IMG/VR virus record: IMGVR_UViG_3300032053_000175
Coordinates: 1 to 41,162 of that record
Source: a virus
DNA length: 41,162 nt
Reading direction: 5' to 3' (one strand)
The notes under the pieces are model-generated. The model was given only the letters and a program-made list of their open reading frames with translations. It was not told where the DNA came from and made no database searches. The position numbers were made by a program, and so were the translations under genes. Each line of letters begins with the position of its first letter. Position 1 is the first letter of the stretch. Shown piece after piece: positions 1 through 10,800 of this stretch.

Positions 1-127
1 GGAAATCTTTGGGTATATGACATCTATTATGCCATCACTGCCACCATCAATGGCAGCTTCGAGGGTCCAGCCCATTACCGTCTCTATAGCCATTTCAATT
101 AGGTCATAGATGGTGTAATCATTGGAG
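1..127. repeat. Terminal overlap copy 1 (circular contig)
   Basis: This stretch is identical to the last 127 bases of the window. It lies inside a gene whose reading frame continues without interruption across the join. The simplest reading is an assembler overlap (127 is a common k-mer size) marking a circular or circularly permuted genome of about 41,035 bp, not a biological terminal repeat. Confidence 0.95.
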
Positions 128-558
128 GACTCATTGAAAGTGTATTGATATAGTGGTGCAGTACCTACAGCCACTACCTTCTGCTCTCGGAGGTACATCC
201 ACTCACCCTCACAGTATAGGTTACAGACTACCATGCCCTCAGTGGAAATAATCTCTTGCACCTTTACCCACATGGTCGGTGTTCCATCACTAGTGCCGTC
301 CCCACAATATTCATTACCAGCGCCGGTGGTGAATCCATAACCTGGTTGGAAGCTGAAACCTTGGAAATCAAGACTGTCAAAGTACCTATCGTTGTTCCTG
401 AATACCAATGTGGTTCGGTCTCTGTATGGCTCCTCAATATGCTCCACGAATAATAGCCTACTGGACAGGTCTACAGAGTTGATAACCACTCTAATGTACG
501 GGGTTTTCTTTGTCCCTGCCTGTGCTGTCAGCATTGTTGAGGAGATTGACCTAACCAT
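1..558 (-). CDS. Tail hub/baseplate-like structural protein, N-terminal part (split by window edge)
   Basis: Starts with ATG at 558 right after the stop of the lectin-like gene, with a TTGGAG ribosome site 6 bases upstream. The frame is open through position 1 and continues at 41035 down to 40520, giving one 357-residue protein. The N-terminal half reads as mixed beta structure (for example IRVVINSVDLSSRLL, then an EEPYRDRTTLVF segment), typical of tail or baseplate proteins. It lies in the late run of structural genes. Function is inferred from position and style. No enzymatic motif is visible. Confidence 0.8.
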   Translation of the reverse strand, partial: MVRSISSTMLTAQAGTKKTPYIRVVINSVDLSSRLLFVEHIEEPYRDRTTLVFRNNDRYFDSLDFQGFSFQPGYGFTTGAGNEYCGDGTSDGTPTMWVKVQEIISTEGMVVCNLYCEGEWMYLREQKVVAVGTAPLYQYTFNESSNDYTIYDLIEMAIETVMGWTLEAAIDGGSDGIIDVIYPKIS

Positions 559-1293
559 TTACGCTCCAAAAAGGTGTCGTTCTCGGTTGTACATGGTAGT
601 CCCTGTAGTAATGGCCTGATTGTAGACTTGAGTTATGCCCAGACTAGAAACAAGAGTTCCATAGGTGTTGTTCCCTATACGCAACCCAGTCCAGGCGTCT
701 GGAGCTCCTGTTTTAATTGATGCTCCGTCCTTAGTAATAGTTGCTCCATCAATTTTGAGTGAGCAGTTATCAATATCATTCTGCCCACTACCTGCAATAT
801 AGAGTTCCCAGAAGTGCCAGACGCCGTTAAGATATGCCGATACATCTACCCAATACTGGTAGTTAGCACCTCCAAGTAGAAGTAGTGGTGCAGTTCCTAT
901 CAGGGAAAAACCGATGGACGGAAATCCCCAAATACCTCCGTTCCCCGCAGCATGTGAGGATTTTAGCCAACGAGTAAAGGTGTGTTCACCCAGTGTTAAT
1001 CCAGTATCACAGTCTATTTTGTCGGTACCATCGAAGTCTAGCACCCACCACCCACTAGGAAGTCTTACCTTTGTTGCTCCAGTGATTGTGCCATGATTAC
1101 CACTACCGGAGAAGTCTACTATTTTGCCATCACCATTTATGAACTGTGGACTGACCAAATCCAGCACACAATCATCAGGCACTAAAAGCCCATGAGGTAG
1201 TAACTGCTTCTCCGGATATGCCGAGCCGTATTCGTGCCTGACCTGCTCGGAAATAAGTTCTATGCCTTTGTACCCGTTCACTTGGTTCCCCAA
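559..1293 (-). CDS. Virion protein with LamG/concanavalin A-like lectin fold
   Basis: 244 residues from a TTG start; a GTG four codons later is an alternative. From about residue 40 the sequence shows the LamG pattern: a polarity-alternating beta sandwich, a DFSGSGNHGTI segment, a WVLDFDGTDKI strand, and a WHFWELYIAGSG strand followed by a short LKIDGATI strand. Such domains in phages bind host glycans or trim fibres. It overlaps the preceding gene by 16 bases and is followed without gap by the hub-like gene, so it belongs to the late structural operon. A receptor-binding or adhesin role is inferred. Confidence 0.75.
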   Translation of the reverse strand: MGNQVNGYKGIELISEQVRHEYGSAYPEKQLLPHGLLVPDDCVLDLVSPQFINGDGKIVDFSGSGNHGTITGATKVRLPSGWWVLDFDGTDKIDCDTGLTLGEHTFTRWLKSSHAAGNGGIWGFPSIGFSLIGTAPLLLLGGANYQYWVDVSAYLNGVWHFWELYIAGSGQNDIDNCSLKIDGATITKDGASIKTGAPDAWTGLRIGNNTYGTLVSSLGITQVYNQAITTGTTMYNRERHLFGA

Positions 1294-1586
1294 TAGTTTA
1301 CTTCCAGAACGGCATCGGCACTGACTCGAAGGAATTTTAGGTTTGATAGGTTGTGCCTACCCCAAGCACGATACTTTTGACCTATATACCAAACTTCCCC
1401 TGCACTTGCGGATGGGTCAGTGGAGCCATCAAAAGTCGTATAGATGTTATTATCCTGGACATCAATATCAGCGTAGACTACTTGGTAGAAACCATCCCCA
1501 CGGGCTGTGTTGACTTTGGCTGCTGTGAGGGTTTTGACTGCTGTGGATACTGTTATTTGTTCTGTGGCTATATGATGGACTATCAT
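1278..1586 (-). CDS. Small virion-associated protein, unknown
   Basis: 102 residues, beta-rich, ending in AVLEVNYWGTK. I do not recognise a named family. The ATG follows a GGAGG site at a rather long spacing of about 11 bases. It sits between a small Cys-containing protein and the lectin-like protein, downstream of the capsid genes, so a minor structural or decoration role is likely. The 16-base overlap with the next gene suggests coupled translation. Confidence 0.65.
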   Translation of the reverse strand: MIVHHIATEQITVSTAVKTLTAAKVNTARGDGFYQVVYADIDVQDNNIYTTFDGSTDPSASAGEVWYIGQKYRAWGRHNLSNLKFLRVSADAVLEVNYWGTK

Positions 1587-1611
1587 TAGATGTGTTACCT
1601 CCTCTAATTAT

Positions 1612-1818
1612 TTACCTTTGTGTGCCTTCAGCTAAATCCTTGCCTGTCCTTTCCCTCGCCATGGAGTATATCATCCCGGCACACCTATTCGACTTCTCAC
1701 TGTCTGGGACACCTTCCATCGCCTCGCCCATGCATTGTTTCATGGACTTGGAAATCATTTGTCTAATGGATGGCATATCCGATTCAGGGGTTAAACCTTC
1801 AACGGGTAATGGACTCAT
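1612..1818 (-). CDS. Small conserved phage-type protein, unknown
   Basis: 68 residues, helical, with two cysteines (in KQCMGEAM and SNRCAGMIYSMA). It has a good ribosome site (AGGAGG, 5-6 bases before ATG). The segment from the first Cys to SMARERTG looks like a short domain I associate with uncharacterised phage proteins next to capsid genes. I cannot name it. Its place in the late operon suggests a virion or assembly role. Confidence 0.65.
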   Translation of the reverse strand: MSPLPVEGLTPESDMPSIRQMISKSMKQCMGEAMEGVPDSEKSNRCAGMIYSMARERTGKDLAEGTQR

Positions 1819-1827
1819 TGTTACCTC

Positions 1828-2127
1828 CTATACTGGTGCGAAGCCAACCAGCAATCCTTTCTTGAATGTGAATTTGAACCCACCAAGTATCTTCTCTCCT
1901 GTTAATCCTTGGCTACCATCGGTGGAGACTGTACCTGTGAAGTTGATGTCTCCAAGAATGGGGTGCAAATGTGTTGGTGCGGATTCCTCTACCCAAGCCC
2001 CATCCTTAAACTCATACCAAGTATGAGTGGTCTTACTGTAAAACACACAGAAGTTGGCAGAAGGCATGGACTCAGTAGATAGCGAAGGAGTATCACCTAC
2101 TATTACAATGGCTATACTTGAAGTCAT
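1828..2127 (-). CDS. Small fibre/collar-like structural protein
   Basis: 99 residues. It contains a tail-fibre-like stretch with SKTTHTWYEFKDGAWVEE, then THLHPILGDINFTGTV and a Gly-rich C-terminus (GFKFTFKKGLLVGF). These are common in minor structural proteins with short adhesin or trimerisation modules. A GGGAGG site precedes the ATG. A hairpin lies just upstream (2148-2181), so this gene may be expressed at a lower level than the capsid genes before it. Confidence 0.6.
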   Translation of the reverse strand: MTSSIAIVIVGDTPSLSTESMPSANFCVFYSKTTHTWYEFKDGAWVEESAPTHLHPILGDINFTGTVSTDGSQGLTGEKILGGFKFTFKKGLLVGFAPV

Positions 2128-2147
2128 AGTGTTACCTCCCTAAAGGG

Positions 2148-2181
2148 AAGGAGAGGACAGCCTTTCAACCATCCTCCCCTT
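2148..2181 (-). terminator. Hairpin between capsid-accessory and fibre-like genes
   Basis: On the minus strand a 10-bp stem (one G-U pair) is formed by 2172-2181 and 2148-2157 with a 14-base loop. It is followed by only a weak T-rich tail (TTCCCTTT). It may act as a partial terminator or mRNA-stabilising hairpin that lowers expression of genes downstream of the capsid pair. It overlaps no coding sequence. Confidence 0.45.
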
Positions 2182-2186
2182 ATTCA

Positions 2187-3008
2187 TTACGGGTCTACAG
2201 TCATGTAGAACCAGCCAGGTGCAGTACCATTGATGGCTAGGGCATAACCAGCAATCTGGTGGGAGTAGTTGGAATTTATCTTCTCATCAATAGGGCCAAT
2301 GGAGCCATCAGTATTCCAGATTACAGTCCTATCAGCATCAGTGGTAGTATCAGTACCGGCTCTGGCAGCAAAGGCTGGCCCCCAGGTCTGTACCCAACCA
2401 TAATACCCTGAGGTCATCTTCCTTGCCGGTGTTCCCAAGCAGGTATACATAGTACCAAGTAGTGTGTCACCCCAAGCCGTTATGGCACTGGCATACCTGT
2501 TACCAAGAATCTCACAGTTTACATCATTGGAAATGTCAAATGGTATTGGCTGCTCCAGGGTAAGAGCAACAGCGTAAGGACTGGTGCTTTCAGCAGCAAG
2601 GTTGCTCTCAATCCTCATAAGGATTCTTTCACTAGAACCTACACCAATGAGCAGGATGTATGCACCCTGGTAGTAGTCAGCCACGGGTGAACCAGCACTT
2701 GTACCGTCAATCTTTAGTACCTGGGCTCCTGCCACATGAGCGCCATAGGTATTTACAGCAGTTTTCAACATGGCCTGGTTGCTAAAAATACCTGCCAATA
2801 CATAGGCTATGGTCCCACCAGCCTTGAAGTAGTGGTAAACCCTTTCGTTATTGGCGAACCTGGTACCTATAGGATATATCTGAGTTGCATCCTCTTGGTA
2901 CACATTAGGTATGGCAAGGTTTGCCAAACCACTACCAGGATTTGGGGGTAGCCAGATTCCCTGACCGTTTCTGTTCCTGTAACTATAGTTAACCTTGGTA
3001 AAAGCCAT
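2187..3008 (-). CDS. Capsid-associated structural protein (possible decoration or minor capsid protein)
   Basis: 273 residues, beginning MAFTKVNYSYRNRNGQGI. It is directly downstream of the major capsid gene with an AAGGAAGG ribosome site. The composition is that of a soluble, Gly/Ala/Thr-rich virion protein without membrane segments or enzymatic motifs. The C-terminus ends APGWFYMTVDP. Its position suggests an abundant second head protein. This is inference from gene order. A tail-related role is possible. Confidence 0.7.
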   Translation of the reverse strand: MAFTKVNYSYRNRNGQGIWLPPNPGSGLANLAIPNVYQEDATQIYPIGTRFANNERVYHYFKAGGTIAYVLAGIFSNQAMLKTAVNTYGAHVAGAQVLKIDGTSAGSPVADYYQGAYILLIGVGSSERILMRIESNLAAESTSPYAVALTLEQPIPFDISNDVNCEILGNRYASAITAWGDTLLGTMYTCLGTPARKMTSGYYGWVQTWGPAFAARAGTDTTTDADRTVIWNTDGSIGPIDEKINSNYSHQIAGYALAINGTAPGWFYMTVDP

Positions 3009-3067
3009 TTTCGTTCAACCTTCCTTTAATTTATTTTGGCATTTCAGCCAATATGGGTTTCCATGGC

Positions 3068-4156
3068 TTAGGCGATTATTGCCGAATTGTCCACATCATG
3101 TATCCGGGCTAGACCCTTTGTGGAACTGAGCAGTACCGACCCATAACTGTCAAGCCTCATGCCTCCAGCGTTGTAGTCCTCTAGTCGGTCCCACGTCCAC
3201 AACTCATACAGGTCTCCCTCACCTTCAGTACCTCCATAAGCGAAACAGACTCCAGGCTGCTTAGCCAATGCATTACCGTACTTCATGCCAAAGAGGGAGA
3301 ATGTCCTGTCTGAACTGTAAACTGCCCTCTTGTTGCTGGTTGCTCCTGTGCCGGTATTGCTTTCCTCATCGACCAGGTAATCAGTTCGGACTATGGGTAC
3401 ACCGGCAAAGAACATGATTGGTCGACCTATCTCGTTCATGCCACGGGTCAACAGGCTGATGTCACCATGCACGATTGTTTGCAGGGTTTCACCGGTATCA
3501 GTCCTGAACCCGTACTCTCCATAGGCTGCATCGAAGCGGATACCTATCTCTGGAGGTACCCAAATTTCATCGGTGCCAAACAGCATGGCATCTAGCATCC
3601 TTCTCACTAAGGACAGCTGCAAGCCCTGGTCCTCATTGTCTAGGTTGAGGTCGGAGTATGCAACGACTGAGGCTGAGTTGGGTGTGCCTCTCTCAGCCAC
3701 TAATGCATGGAGACCATCCCATTGAGTTGGGGTGCCCCCATACGTGGTATCGGCATAGATTATCCGGTCACCACAACGCCGCTTTAGACCTTTCTCGCAC
3801 TCCAGCAACACCTGTGCCTTGTAGTCGTTGTAGGTGCCATAGATGTTCTGGACATAGCGGTCGAGTTTTCTCTGGATATAGAGGTATCTGAGGGTTGACT
3901 CCCTCTCAGTGTACTCTACATCTTCACCCCAGACCAATTGGTCACCAACACCAGCTTCAACCACAGCACTTTCGACGGTGGTGTTTTCCTGCAACCACTC
4001 GATTTTGAGGCCGGTACCAGCAGCCTGGGCTACAGGTAGTCTGTCAATGGGGTTATTTCTTTTGATGTCCTCTTCAAAGACACCAGGAATCTTGTGGGAT
4101 TGTGTTAACTTCTGTGCTTCCGCAAGGGTCTTCCAATGTCCCCCGCTACTTGCCAT
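3068..4156 (-). CDS. Major capsid protein, probably HK97 fold
   Basis: 362 residues with a GGAGG site 7 bases before ATG. It follows the scaffold gene by 12 bases, the classic order. The pattern fits phage major capsid proteins: helical N-terminus, a central alpha/beta part (LVRRMLDAMLFGTDEIWVPP), a segment describing an E-loop-like region (QENTTVESAVVEAG), and a C-terminal beta strand GLARIHDVDNSAIIA. No protease-processed prodomain is evident. The scaffold is a separate gene. I assign it by gene order and overall style, not by a diagnostic motif. Confidence 0.85.
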   Translation of the reverse strand: MASSGGHWKTLAEAQKLTQSHKIPGVFEEDIKRNNPIDRLPVAQAAGTGLKIEWLQENTTVESAVVEAGVGDQLVWGEDVEYTERESTLRYLYIQRKLDRYVQNIYGTYNDYKAQVLLECEKGLKRRCGDRIIYADTTYGGTPTQWDGLHALVAERGTPNSASVVAYSDLNLDNEDQGLQLSLVRRMLDAMLFGTDEIWVPPEIGIRFDAAYGEYGFRTDTGETLQTIVHGDISLLTRGMNEIGRPIMFFAGVPIVRTDYLVDEESNTGTGATSNKRAVYSSDRTFSLFGMKYGNALAKQPGVCFAYGGTEGEGDLYELWTWDRLEDYNAGGMRLDSYGSVLLSSTKGLARIHDVDNSAIIA

Positions 4157-4168
4157 AATGTTCCTCCT

Positions 4169-4789
4169 TTATACAGCTGCTTTAACATTTGAAACTTTAA
4201 CTATACCTCGTCTGGTTTCGGATTCCTCGATTATCCTCTTAGCTCTGTCTAGTGGATTCTCTGCTGGAGTACCTCCACCGCCACCACCATCATACTTAGC
4301 CTTCTTATTCCCATTTATGTTGAATAGTTTGGCGGCTTCCTCCAAATTCCTGAGTTGGTCAATGTTCTTGTCCTTGAGCTGTTCCTCGGTGGCACCATGT
4401 CCAACGAGGGCAACTCTGATTCTGTCACCAAGTTCCTTTTCATATTTGGTGACACTCTCCTTGTGGGAGCCTATGGTTTTTTCCAACTCACCCACCTTAA
4501 CCTTGGTGGCATCGTAGTCCTGGTACTTGGATAGCAACTGTTCTTTGGCAGCCTGCTCCTTCAAAAGGTTCTGGTGGGACTCCTCCCGGAGCCGATTAGC
4601 CTCAGCGAGTTGGGTTTGATATGAGGTTTCTTTCGTTTCCCATTCCTTTACCTTTGTCTCGGAGCCACCTTTCACAGCTAACAAGTCGGATTCTTTGACC
4701 CACTTGGCAGGCTTATTCTCGTCGCCAGTTGGTAGGTTGATAGAACCATCCTCGTTAAACTTGAAAGTTCCAGTGATGTCCTTACCCAT
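4169..4789 (-). CDS. Capsid scaffolding protein
   Basis: 206 residues. I place the start at ATG 4789 (MGKDITG), preceded by CGGAGG at 8 bases. The longer reading from a GTG at 4831 would begin inside the promoter -10 element. Residues about 45-125 form a charged coiled coil rich in E, K and Q. A run of six glycines (about 168-173) joins it to a basic C-terminal helix. Coiled coil plus basic tail, immediately before the major capsid gene, is the usual build of a scaffold that guides procapsid assembly and then leaves. Confidence 0.85.
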   Translation of the reverse strand: MGKDITGTFKFNEDGSINLPTGDENKPAKWVKESDLLAVKGGSETKVKEWETKETSYQTQLAEANRLREESHQNLLKEQAAKEQLLSKYQDYDATKVKVGELEKTIGSHKESVTKYEKELGDRIRVALVGHGATEEQLKDKNIDQLRNLEEAAKLFNINGNKKAKYDGGGGGGTPAENPLDRAKRIIEESETRRGIVKVSNVKAAV

Positions 4790-4819
4790 TTGTTTGTCCT
4801 CCGATTCTAGTCTATCCTT

Positions 4820-4848
4820 ATTGTAGCACACTTGAGTTAGCTTGTCAA
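4820..4848 (-). promoter_or_regulatory. Sigma70-type late promoter for scaffold and capsid genes
   Basis: Minus strand: -35 TTGACA (4848-4843), 17-bp spacer, -10 TACAAT (4825-4820). It lies in the only long gap of the late arm, between the giant gene and scaffold, about 30 bases before the scaffold ATG. The spacer ends in TCAAGTGTGCTA, which matches 11 of 12 bases of the phage 17-bp operator-like repeat, so this promoter may be repressed through that site. Confidence 0.8.
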
Positions 4849-4867
4849 GGGCTATACAATCCTAATA

Positions 4868-4891
4868 CAATATAGTATTAATCATAACACT
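4868..4891 (-). promoter_or_regulatory. Upstream late-promoter motif, copy 3
   Basis: Reads AGTGTTATGATTAATACTAT on the minus strand, 19 bases upstream of the -35 box. The same motif occurs twice in the divergent control region at 19.18 and 19.23 kb. It is AT-rich and could be an activator site, UP-element-like sequence or operator. Confidence 0.55.
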
Positions 4892-4897
4892 CTATAG

Positions 4898-7800
4898 CTA
4901 TTCCCTAATTCCATAGTCCCTTCTATACTGGCTGTAGAGTTGCTGTGCCTGAGTTGATAGAGTGGTACTGGTTATTTCAAAGAACAGGAGCCAGGCGTCC
5001 AGTTCAGGACTAAGCCTTCTCAGATTCTCGCCTGTCTGCCTAACAAGTTCCTGATAATATGAGATTAACTTTCTACCATTTGGTAACAGCACTTGTTGAA
5101 TTTCGTCCCGTTCGGTTGGGGAGCCAAATATCCAACGCTTAATTAATGCTTGTTGGTCGGTATCAAACTGTGTGGATAGGATGGCCTCCTGTCTTCTGTT
5201 GTAGCCTCTAAAATACCGGTGGCTGATTTCCCACCTCAACTTTTCAAGGTCAGTCATGTTCTTGGTGATTATGGCTACAAAGTCCTCCCGCTGGACACCT
5301 TTCAATGTATTTACTATGGCATCTATCTTGAGGAAGTAGCCATCCCAATCGTCTATCAAAGCTCCGGAGTTAGGGTCTACTACCTTCTCCAGTTGGATAC
5401 TGTAGTAGTAGTTGAGGAGTTCTTCTGCTGGATGCTGGATTGGAGGAAGCTGCTGCCTCTTCTCGGCTCTGGTTATTAGTCCTTCTCTGATTGTACCATC
5501 TGGTCTAGTAACATCATCCATGTCCAGGGCTACCCCTTTGTACCTCTCAGTTTCGGATAGGTCATTGAAGAAATTGGCGTATTTGGCTCTAAGGTCAGAC
5601 CGACTACGATTCCACTGTTCCATGCTTATCCAGCCTTCTGAACCTGTTGGCAGTTTTACTCTACGGTCTAAGTCCTCTTGCTCCGCCTTGACTTGGTCGG
5701 CATAATCTCTAATGGCTCGGAAGAACTCCCTACGAATCTTGTCCTCTTCTTGCCAGGCTGTAGGCATCAAAGTGCTGAACACTCCACTATGGTACTTGAC
5801 CGCATCCAGTTCACTGAGTACGTCCTGTTGTAATGGGTCTAGCATGGCATAGTCACCTATTCTAAAGCCATGACGGCGAATCCATAACTGGTCTTTCTCG
5901 GTATAGCCGGTCATTTCCTCGATTAGTTTGGCAGAGGCTTCCCAGGCTTCAAGTTGTTCCTCGGTTCTAATGCGTAGGATACCAGACTGCTCCATGAGGA
6001 CTCCACGCCAACCATAACCTTGAATTGCACGGGTCCAGACATCCTTTTCTTCGGTGGTTAAGTCCTGTCCTTGTTGCATTTTGTCCCAAATATCCATGCC
6101 ATTAAATAGCTTTTGTTCCCGTTGGCAGATGGCATTGGCTAGTTGGATGGTACCATAATTGCGATATGGTTCTGGAAGTATCTTGTCGAGCAGGACTTTG
6201 GCAGGTTTAGAATCTGGAAATGCAGCTATGTAGGCATTGAGTGGAGTCTTAATCCAGGCTGGTAGTAACTCACCTAACTGCAATCCTCCTCCAGCTGATG
6301 TACCACCAGTTAGTTTGAGAAGGTTCATCCAGGCTGCTGGGTAGAAGCCAAATCTGCTGTACCAGTCGAAGAACTCGGAGACTTGAGGAAACATATCGTA
6401 GTATTCGGGATAGTCCCTCTTAATGAGGCGGGTCATCCCACCCATGAAAATGGTGCCTCTCAGTGGATTGAACTCTAGGCTGGTTCCTGGTATATGGACA
6501 TAGCCATCCTCAGTGTTGTCCATGTAGGTACCCCAAGCCTTGAATATGCCAGGCATACGGATAGAGGCTCTGGGTAGCCAAAACAATCGGTGCAACTCAT
6601 ATGTCCAGAATGGATAAATACTTCGCATGATGGCAGTGGAGGCGTTTTCGTTGGTGTAGTCGGCCCAGTCCTTATAGTATTCTTTGGAGGCTTTATCTGC
6701 TGCGGACTGTTTGGACTTTTGGAAACTATCACTAAGTCCAACGACTTCATATTCTGCCTTTGCTTTTGTAGGCTTTATAACACCGGCGATGACCCTAATT
6801 TCGTCCTCTAATGCCTTAGCCTGTCTCAGAGCAATCCTCTTATTAGGAGCAGTTTTGACCTGTTTCATAACCTCATTAAATTGCTGGACCACAGGACTAT
6901 CCGGTTGTACCTTTTTAGCGGCCTTTAATAAGGCATTGTATTCTCTCTCTAAGGATTCGGTCAGTGGTTCAGCACCTACAGTAGTTTCTATAAATGGCAT
7001 CTTTGTAGGAACCTTGGTACCAAATTCAGAACTAAACTCCCTCTTTAACCTAACCTTCAACCCACTAGGTAAGTCTTTCCACTCCTTGTCAATATATGCT
7101 ATAGGTTCATCCCATTGTCCTATCACACGGCGCTTGGACATCATAGGAATAATATTCTTCCATACATCCGATTCGGATAATTCAATAGGCTTAGATGTGA
7201 ACTGCCATTTCTTACCTACAGATTCAACTGTCCACTTACCACCACTATTATCGGTGATTATCCAAAACCCTTCAACCTGTGGGTGTGCTTCCCAGGTAAC
7301 TGCGCCAACCAAATCTGCCAATTCGTCGGCAGTATACAATTTTTTGGTTGGCATAACCCTTTCACTCACAATCCTCTTGGTTACATAGCCTGGAGTTGCC
7401 TCTAGTTCATCTGCCAGGGTGGTAATGAACCTCTGGAAGTTGTCTGCTATACCTTCAGGCAACCCTTTAGTTCTGTATATGCTCCACAACTCGTCTTGTA
7501 GGGACTTTAACTCCATTAGATGAGGTTCCATAACACTGGCTAACTCAGGATTCATACGCATATCCCTCAGAGTGTAGTCATATACCTCACCAATGGCTTC
7601 ATCGGTCCAACCTAGCTGGGCAGCCGACTTTTTTACTCCTCTAGCCATTCGCTCTGCCTGAGCCTTGACCTCAGTAACGAATTCCTGTTTAGACTTCAAG
7701 GTCATGGTCTCCATGTTCATGACTGCTTGTGGCATTTGAGCTGGATTGCTATGAAACAAGGTGGCCACATCTACTTTGGAGAGCTTTCTACCAGTGGCAT

Positions 7801-10800
7801 CAATGATTGGTGGAGGTGGACCCGCCATACCTAGAAATTCGGATAGGGTATTGGATTGGTCAATCAGCCTCAGTTTCATTTGGGATTGGGTAGTTATCCT
7901 CTCATAATGGGCTTTCATCTGGTCGGCTTTGAAGGTTGACCAGGCAGTGGATTTCTGCTCACCACTAAGGGCTTTAATCCTCAGTATCTCTGCTGCCTCG
8001 GTTGTTCGGCGCTTTGCCCACCAGTCGGCAAGGTATCGTTGCTCGTCAGTCCAGGCTGATAGCCAGTTGTTGATGGAGGATTGTTCAGCTGGAGTGAATG
8101 GAAGTTTGCGTTGGGTCTTAGGGAAATACTCCTCAAAGAAAACTTTTGTTTTTGTATCCATAAAATTGGTGGAAGTCATACCTCTTGTATAGTTAGAAAA
8201 ATCAGTAGCGAATTCCTCAAATACATCCTCTGGTATCTGTCCAGCCCCAATAGGGAAATCCTTAACACTAGCATAGTTGGCAACAATATCCGTATTGGGA
8301 ATGGAATGTGCTAGTTCATGGTAGATAACCTCAGCATCAGTAAGAGCATCCCAATTTTTGGCTGACAATCTTCCAAGCTTTGGGTAATATCCAGCAGCCA
8401 AAGTTTGGTTTGGATTAAGCCACACTTCACGCAAATCCGACTTGATACTGACTGGTAAATCCTCTACAATCTTGGTAAATTTAGCCTTGACATTATCTGG
8501 TATGCCAGGACTAAACCTTACCTTACTCCAATCAATTATACTCTCAGGCTTGGTCATGGTCAACCTAAGCTTATCATCCAACTTATCCAAACTCTCCCTC
8601 ATCTGTTTGGTGTAATCCGCTAGTCCTTCATACACTCCACCAGGCTCCACGGTATACTTTGCCCTCCACTCGTTGAAGTCAAACCACTTCATACGTTTGG
8701 ACATTTCCGACTCTAACTCATTCATAGCCCGAATAACATCATCAGTGGAGCTACCATAGAACCTCTGCAACTCCTGTAGTTCCTGCATCATACCTAGAAA
8801 TTCATCTTTGGTTCTGGCCTCCATGCCCAAAATACCGTCAACCCTCTCCTGCAGCTTGGTTTTGTAGAACTCAGGTGTATGGACAAAGTAATCATACATA
8901 CCTGACTTGATATTGTCTGTGGCTTCATTTATCCCAAAGCCTTTGTTCTTCCATAATGAACCATCGCTAGCCGACTGGATTAGAACATCTTGAAAGGGTT
9001 CAGGAATGTTAGTGTATTTGCCTACTGCCTCGGCTACTCTACCACCGGAGATTTTGTCAGAGAAGGCAATGTCCTTGCTGATGCCTGGGTCCATCTTAAT
9101 CCTATCCGCTATGATGTCATCCAGCATACTTCGGGTGTTGGCTGGACCAGAGATGGCCCGCTCTAATAGTTCTTCCTTCAACTCATAGCGAGAAAGATTT
9201 AAAGCCTTTAACAGGTCATCACCCACAGCTTTTGAGGCATCGTCAATTTTCCTAGCTAGGGCAGAAACTACCTGACCAGCTTCCTCTTCTGGCAGCAAGG
9301 TCATGAACATCTTGCGGAGGTAGTCTGACCTTTGATATAGTCCTATCCTGCTGGGCCAATCAATGAAGAACTTGCCTATTGGACCACCGGACAGGACATT
9401 ACGCCATTTAGCAAGGTTCTTGGACGTTTTCTCGATACCAAGGAAACTAGGGACTTCTCCGGCCATTTCTATTCGTGGAGTGCCGGTCATAATTTCTAAT
9501 GGAATGTTAAGTCCTCCCATTAGCCTTTGCGCTCTGGCTGCGGGATTAACCACGGTGATGAGCTTGTTTTTCCTAAATGCAGTTATTGGATTGAGAGGAA
9601 CCTGCCTAGCTGATAGCTGCTTGATATAGCCTTCAAGGATATTGCCTGGCCCATAGGCACTAAACACCAGATACATTCTGGCACCTGGGGTAACTACCCA
9701 TCTATCCATAGTGTTGCGCCAGGTATTCATAATGGCATACTCAACCCTGCTGAACTGCTGGGCAATACGACCGGACATTTCAAGGTTGTGGGCAGCGGCG
9801 TGGAGGGCAGTATCCAAATATGCCTCTTGACTGTGGTTAAAAATGTTGGTTAATATCTCCGGAGTAACCTTAGCCTTGCCTAGCAGTTCATCCGATGTGG
9901 ATAGACTAACTCTGAGCAGTTTGTTGACCTCAGCAGTTGCTTTCCTAATTGCTGGTTTGGTATCGTCTATTCCTAATGTCCTGAGTAGGAATGGGACAGC
10001 TTCTTTCTTGGATAACATTCCCGCACCAGACTTGTCTATTTGACCATTAACTATGGAGGATACATTCAGCAGCATTTCTTTGGAAACTTCTACCTCAGAA
10101 CCCAGATTCTTGGCTATGGTTTTAACTGCATCCTCATCAATCAAGGTGGTTCTAAGCAGGGCTCTACCTGCATCAGCTTTGGCTCCTACTGCTCCAGGTC
10201 GTTTCAATACCAAGTCTCTGGCTTCAATTAGGAGCTTTTGTGCCTGAGTTAATGGTATCTTGGCTGGTAGTCTACCCATCGTAGCGGACTGTAGATACCT
10301 AAATGCAGCTATCATATCCTTGCCAGCGTAGGACTTAGAAGCCATCATAGGAGTTTTTGGTATTAGCTTACCTGCACTTTTAATCTTGTCAAATATCAGG
10401 ACGTCCCAGGCTTTCAACCAACCGGCTTCAAACTTGCCCACAACTGGGCCAACGTACTTACCTATCTTAGGTATGGATGTAGTTATATACTTAGGTACAC
10501 CAGTTCCTACCCAGGTGAGTGGGTCTGCTACCCACTCAAATATTAGGTGGTCACAGAGTCCAAGCTCTACATTCTCGAAGGCTTCGCCTCCAGCGTGCCA
10601 CCAATCAGTAGTATTTCGGGCTTCTCTGTATACTGCTAGAAACTCCTTCTCGCTCTTGGTAAGGTATTGCGGCTTCCATGCCTCCCATGCCTCTGCCCTC
10701 ATTCGGTATAACCATGCTCCCCAAGGAGCAGTCCATTCGTGGTACATTTTACCGGCTAAATCTAGGGCGGATAGGGCTGGCTGTGCCACAGTTTGCAACA

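Noticed and set aside
1-127. True direct terminal repeat of the virion DNA
   Set aside because: Length equals a standard assembly k-mer and the join lies inside a gene; read coverage would be needed to claim a packaged repeat.
3909-4517. Plus-strand open frame of 202 codons over capsid and scaffold genes
   Set aside because: Antisense shadow of two clear late genes; Ser/Pro/Leu-rich composition and no promoter.
4790-4831. GTG start at 4831 for the scaffold gene
   Set aside because: It would begin within the -10 element of the promoter; ATG 4789 has a proper GGAGG site.
6684-7388. Plus-strand open frame of 234 codons inside the giant gene
   Set aside because: It is antisense to a well-supported minus gene, lacks a ribosome site and reads as low-quality hydrophobic/Ser-rich text.
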